In this document: positions 6,106-8,036 of the stretch, piece by piece
How positions within the stretch are numbered: position 1 is the stretch's first letter
How the letters are laid out: every line of letters starts with the position of its first letter
Assembly: GCA_964573475.1 (NCBI GenBank)
Contig: CAZNJT010000069.1
Span: 1 to 8,036 of the forward strand
From: CAVZKK01 sp964573475
GTDB taxonomy: Archaea > Thermoproteota > Bathyarchaeia > Bathyarchaeales > Bathycorpusculaceae
Direction: 5' to 3'
DNA length: 8,036 nt
Position numbers and translations under genes: made by a program
The notes under the pieces: model-generated
Told to the model about the DNA's origin: nothing
Databases searched by the model: none
Seen by the model: only the letters and a program-made list of their open reading frames with translations

Positions 6106-6366
6106 ATGGAGGAATATGAAGAGAAGATAAAACAGGCACTTGTTGTGCTTGGCGGGGTTTCTGAAGACAATACGACGCCTAGGAACATTAGGAGAGCGGC
6201 GAAAGATTCTATGGAGGCTTTGCAGTCGGGTGAGTTTACGCCTGCTGTTAGGGCTTCGAATGTTATTTCGATTTTGGATGAGATTTTGCAGGATCCGAAC
6301 ATGCCGCCTTACACGCGTGTGAAATTGTGGAATGTGATGAGTCTCATAGAAGCAATAAAAGACTAA
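6106..6366 (+). CDS. UPF0147 family protein
   Basis: This small archaeal protein (86 residues from ATG 6106) belongs to the UPF0147 family, whose function is not established. It is all-helical and acidic. Signatures are EDNTTPRNIRRAAKDSMEAL (20-39), AVRASNVISILDEI and DPNMPPYTRVKLWNVMSLIE near the C-terminus. The frame opens upstream at TTG 6055 and GTG 6079; ATG 6106 is chosen because family members have about 20-25 residues before the PRN motif and because predicted transcript starts lie downstream of 6055. The last codons (SLIEAIKD and stop) recur at 6903-6929 beyond an integrase relic, so its 3' end looks like an integration site that was rebuilt after insertion. Confidence 0.87.
   Translation: MEEYEEKIKQALVVLGGVSEDNTTPRNIRRAAKDSMEALQSGEFTPAVRASNVISILDEILQDPNMPPYTRVKLWNVMSLIEAIKD
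6341..6366 (+). repeat. putative attachment-site copy 1, within the UPF0147 3' end
   Basis: The last codons of UPF0147 (SLIEAIKD, stop) match 6903-6929 at 22 of 27 bases, counting from the AGT codon that begins at 6340. Most mismatches are synonymous. I read this as the left boundary of a decayed integrated element. The identical blocks are TAGAAGC and ATAAAAGA. Confidence 0.5.
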
Positions 6367-6384
6367 GTACAGCAATAGAAGACT
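6351..6384 (+). repeat. 20-bp-period direct repeat at the element boundary
   Basis: AGCAATAAAAGACT (6351-6364) recurs as AGCAATAGAAGACT (6371-6384), 13 of 14 bases. One copy is in the UPF0147 3' end and the other in the 3' end of the integrase relic. It may be a remnant of a tandem core or arm site, or a local duplication. Confidence 0.5.
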
Positions 6385-6640
6385 GTTTCTTGTTTTTGCT
6401 TGCGTTTTCTGGAGAGTTTGGCTCCATCTATGTCGGTTACGTGTTCAAAGCCAACCTCAAGCAGCATTTAGGCTTCTTCTAGACTGTGAGCGACTATTAC
6501 GTGGAATTCTCCGTCTACGTTTTGGGATAGCGACTTTTCGATGTTGATGTAAATCGCGGTTGGTTTTCTGCCTGTAGTATAGTGGTGACTATTGCCGTTT
6601 GTTTAGTCACGCAAAAATGTTGAATGGCGCCGAAACAACA
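6363..6640 (-). pseudogene. C-terminal relic of a tyrosine recombinase (archaeal integrase)
   Basis: Minus-strand translation of about 6363-6562 gives TAIYINIEKSLSQ (the segment expected to hold the catalytic tyrosine), then DGEFHVIVAHSLEEA, a TAA stop, then MLLEVGFEHVTDIDGAKL and SRKRK. This is the characteristic archaeal integrase ending: a KVA-T-like strand, then EEAxxLLEAGFEYVTDIDGxKLFRKRK. Further upstream, in another frame, GAIQHFCVTK (about 6605-6634) resembles the box II arginine segment with Arg changed to Gln. The spacing to the tyrosine is about 10 residues short, so a deletion and a frameshift are likely. No N-terminal or core-binding domain remains. The gene cannot make an active enzyme. 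It ends at 6363, overlapping the UPF0147 stop. Confidence 0.7.
6585..6610. repeat. 7-bp inverted repeat inside the integrase relic
   Basis: GTGACTA (6585-6591) and TAGTCAC (6604-6610) are perfect inverted repeats with a 12-base spacer, lying in the stretch where the relic's frame is broken. It may be chance. Confidence 0.3.
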
Positions 6641-6902
6641 TTTACCGTCTCTAAAAATGGTGCTGAAAGATGTTTGACGGATGCTTGTGGATTGTTGAGA
6701 AGGCGCGTGGGGTTGGGTGAGGAAGCGGTTGGGATAAAGAGATGCGAAGAACCAAATAGCAGAACAAATTAAAACCATTAACGTAAACTTACGTTGACAA
6801 TACATAAAGAAGGAGCCAAAATTAGCAGCTCCAACCAGCATCAATAGAAACGAGAGACTACAAAAAGAAAAAAGGGGAGTCTGCAGTAGACATCACCACT
6901 TC
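6641..6902. other. decayed element interior with no recognisable gene
   Basis: Between the integrase relic and the displaced UPF0147 end I see only short frames. A minus-strand frame covering 6515-6844 is open, but only its integrase-like end resembles a protein; the rest has low-complexity, unfamiliar residues. The region holds the palindrome at 6780-6795. I read it as eroded element sequence. Confidence 0.4.
6780..6795. repeat. 16-base palindrome AACGTAA-AC-TTACGTT
   Basis: Two 7-base arms flank a 2-base centre within the decayed element. The compact symmetry suits a protein-binding site such as a dimeric regulator operator or a recombinase site of the former element. No gene next to it is intact. 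Confidence 0.45.
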
Positions 6903-6929
6903 AGTTTATTAGAAGCGATAAAAGATTAA
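6903..6929 (+). repeat. putative attachment-site copy 2: displaced UPF0147 3' end
   Basis: AGT TTA TTA GAA GCG ATA then AAA GAT TAA encode SLLEAIKD and a stop, against SLIEAIKD and a stop at the end of the intact gene. Upstream codons do not resemble UPF0147. The orientation is the same as the gene. I interpret it as the original 3' end separated from its gene by integration, or the element-derived copy. Confidence 0.5.
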
Positions 6930-7141
6930 TAGATTAGTGGTTTTGTGTGTGCAAAGCCGCTAGACCCCTCTATTAGGATCCAAATATGGCATAGAGATTG
7001 CTATGTTAGAATGTGTGTATGCTTTTCTAATGATTTTTTGCCATGTACGCCGTAAAATAGCTTCATACATGGCGCTGTAGGTTATTATGGGGGTCAAAAC
7101 AGAAACTGCGTCTAAACTCGATAGATCCATTCGGACGAAGG
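6930..7141. other. gene-free stretch with hairpins
   Basis: No coding region is supported here. A minus-strand frame from 7226 to 6960 runs through it, but it reads through the tRNA-like T-arm and resembles nothing known. Two hairpin-forming segments are visible: CATAG/CTATG near 6979-6994 and the 8-bp repeat at 7040-7073. Confidence 0.4.
7040..7073. repeat. 8-bp perfect inverted repeat
   Basis: GCCATGTA (7040-7047) and TACATGGC (7066-7073) flank an 18-base loop. On the plus strand a run of six T precedes the left arm, so it is not a standard terminator in that direction. It could be a hairpin in an RNA made on the minus strand from the promoter near 7272. Confidence 0.45.
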
Positions 7142-7240
7142 CATCGGGAAGGGATTCGAACCCCAGTTTACCAGTAAAACTAAGGAGTCGGACATGAAAG
7201 CTTCGGCGGGTCTTTCCTCCTGACAATCAGCCCGGTTCCT
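7142..7240 (-). ncRNA. tRNA-like RNA or tRNA remnant (T-arm, long-arm hairpin, D-arm-like loop)
   Basis: The minus strand contains GGGGTTCGAATCCC (7168-7155), an exact tRNA T-arm/B-box. Just before it, AGTTTTAC and GTAAACT form a hairpin like the variable arm of class II tRNAs. Further 5', GTC-AGGAGGAAA-GAC aligns with a 3-bp D-stem and the conserved A14, G15, G18-G19 and A21. A strong TATA-like element lies at 7267-7278, at about the right distance for transcription. However, I find no acceptor partner for CCCGATG after the T-arm, no convincing anticodon stem, and no CCA. It may be a broken tRNA, a half of a split tRNA, a multi-intron tRNA, or a tRNA-like non-coding RNA. Confidence 0.4.
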
Positions 7241-7266
7241 GTAGAGTAATCTGGAATAGTTATAAA

Positions 7267-7278
7267 CCATATATAAAA
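7267..7278. promoter_or_regulatory. strong near-palindromic TATA element between the tRNA-like RNA and the hydrolase gene
   Basis: CCATATATAAAA reads as a good archaeal TATA box on both strands. On the plus strand it predicts a start near 7300 for the hydrolase gene at 7322. On the minus strand it predicts a start near 7246 for the tRNA-like segment. Confidence 0.5.
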
Positions 7279-7321
7279 CCTCCTACGATTATAATATACG
7301 AACAGCCATGTAAGAGGTCCG

Positions 7322-7831
7322 ATGGCATTGGAGTTAACAACGCATCTAGCTTTTGGTATTGCCGCAGGTTTTTTGTTCTTTGGACGCGTTGATGCAGCCC
7401 TCTTAGTAGGTCTCGGAGCACTCCTACCAGACTTGGACAGAGAATATTGGTTCGTTAGAAAAAAAGTGTACCAAGACGAGCAACCTCATCGAGCAAGATT
7501 CCACAATGTGTTCGTAATTGCGTTAGGCTATCTCGTAAGCCCTTTCTTTTCGCTCGGTATTTTTCTCCATGCTTTGCAGGACTCGTTTACAACTTCAAAA
7601 GATCGAGGATGCGAGTGGTTCTATCCGGTCTCAAGACTGGTGAAACGCGGCCAATATGATGCTGACGGAAAACCACAGGATCCAGACCCAAATGAGCGGG
7701 TATACTTCTACCAAGAAGACCCCAAAGGCATTATAGAACATGCAGACCCAGACCTCCGCGTTCCACTCCACTACGATGAGGAATGTACAAACGAAGGCGA
7801 AAGGCGATTAACTATGAAGGTTTATTCGTAG
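7322..7831 (+). CDS. YdjM/DUF457-like membrane-associated metal-dependent hydrolase
   Basis: This 169-residue protein has the pattern of the YdjM (LexA-regulated, membrane-bound metal-dependent hydrolase-like) family. Likely metal ligands are His8 in TTHLAFG, Asp37 and Asp39 in LLPDLDRE, His56 and His61 in PHRARFHN, and His83 and Asp87 in FLHALQD. Hydrophobic segments at about 9-35 and 62-83 fit membrane association. The last 70 residues are polar, with DPDPNERVYFYQEDPKG, and resemble no domain I know. Substrate is unknown. The ATG follows GAGGT at 7314-7318, slightly close but usable. The stop overlaps the 3' end of the convergent TBP gene by 10 bases. Confidence 0.75.
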   Translation: MALELTTHLAFGIAAGFLFFGRVDAALLVGLGALLPDLDREYWFVRKKVYQDEQPHRARFHNVFVIALGYLVSPFFSLGIFLHALQDSFTTSKDRGCEWFYPVSRLVKRGQYDADGKPQDPDPNERVYFYQEDPKGIIEHADPDLRVPLHYDEECTNEGERRLTMKVYS

Positions 7832-8036
7832 AATATGAGGTTTAGTTCCTCCAACCTTTCGTGAAGCTTATGCACTGCGTCATAAACGTCCTGTTCTTTC
7901 TTCGCTCCAGTGCAAACAAGGTTCCCGCTTGCGAAAATCAGCATGACCACTTTAGGCTCATCCATCCTGTAGATCAATCCAGGAAACTGCTCCGGCTCAT
8001 ACATCGTTTTTTCAAGCGCGCCCACTGCCAGTTCCA
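7822..8036 (-). CDS. tbp: TATA-box-binding protein, C-terminal repeat (cut by window edge)
   Basis: This is the 3' end of the archaeal TBP gene, the basal factor that binds TATA boxes and recruits TFB and RNA polymerase. About 70 residues are visible, beginning ELAVGALEKT. They show the TBP repeat signature: MYEPEQFPGLIYRMDEPKV, then LIFASGNLVCTGAKKEQDV and the closing helix YDAVHKLHERLEEL, ending LIFYE. These are the C-terminal repeat's saddle strands and convex helix. The start lies beyond 8036, and a GTG at 8025 is an internal valine, not the start. The acidic tail seen in many archaeal TBPs is short here. It is convergent with the hydrolase gene. Confidence 0.95.
   Translation of the reverse strand, partial: ELAVGALEKTMYEPEQFPGLIYRMDEPKVVMLIFASGNLVCTGAKKEQDVYDAVHKLHERLEELNLIFYE

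Noticed and set aside
6515..6844. 109-codon minus-strand open frame
   Set aside because: Only a short part near its 3' end resembles the integrase box II segment, and the integrase continues in another frame. I treat it as part of a decayed element, not a gene.
6960..7226. 88-codon minus-strand open frame starting with TTG
   Set aside because: It reads straight through the tRNA-type T-arm, giving the usual GFES-type read of such an arm, and the remainder resembles no protein and has no fitting ribosome site before its TTG.
1..8036. CRISPR arrays, insertion sequences with terminal repeats, defence or toxin modules
   Set aside because: I looked on both strands and saw no regularly spaced repeats, transposase motifs, or recognisable defence genes. 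The only mobile trace is the integrase relic.

Overview
This window is archaeal. It carries the C-terminal repeat of a TATA-binding protein, a UPF0147 protein, a zinc-ribbon protein of the Sjogren/scleroderma autoantigen 1 family, the two-subunit archaeal phosphomevalonate dehydratase, and an intron-containing tRNA-Glu. TATA-box-like promoters lie about 25 bases before likely transcript starts. Base composition is moderately AT-rich and start codons are mixed (ATG, TTG). A Bathyarchaeia-like or other TACK lineage is my inference; the sequence alone does not prove it.

Layout. 1-178: a probable divergent promoter region with a 10-bp inverted repeat just before thrC. 179-1387 (+): threonine synthase. 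1391-1496 (-): tRNA-Glu(UUC) with a 28-nt intron in the D-arm, facing thrC. 1546-4432 (-): a likely operon of an HD-domain phosphohydrolase followed by the small and large subunits of phosphomevalonate dehydratase (modified mevalonate pathway). 4520-5122 (+): dTMP kinase, divergent from the HD gene. 5119-6011 (-): an unrecognised 170-aa protein preceded by the zinc-ribbon protein. 6106-6366 (+): UPF0147 protein. 6363-6929: a decayed insertion holding the C-terminal wreck of a tyrosine integrase and ending in a second copy of the last codons of the UPF0147 gene. 6930-7320: no intact gene, but several hairpins and a tRNA-like T-arm. 7322-7831 (+): a YdjM-like membrane-associated metal-dependent hydrolase. 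7822-8036 (-): TBP, cut by the window edge.

How the parts work together. Most genes are chromosomal housekeeping: amino-acid synthesis, isoprenoid lipid precursors, nucleotide metabolism, translation and basal transcription. The HD hydrolase and dTMP kinase share a divergent promoter region and may act on opposite sides of the dNTP pool. The accessory signal lies at 6340-6930. There an archaeal integrase appears to have used the 3' end of a protein-coding gene (UPF0147) as its attachment site, rebuilding the gene and displacing the old 3' end, before the element decayed. The other notable item is the tRNA-Glu, whose intron falls between positions 10 and 11 in a recognisable bulge-helix-bulge, with two unusual bases in the tRNA body.
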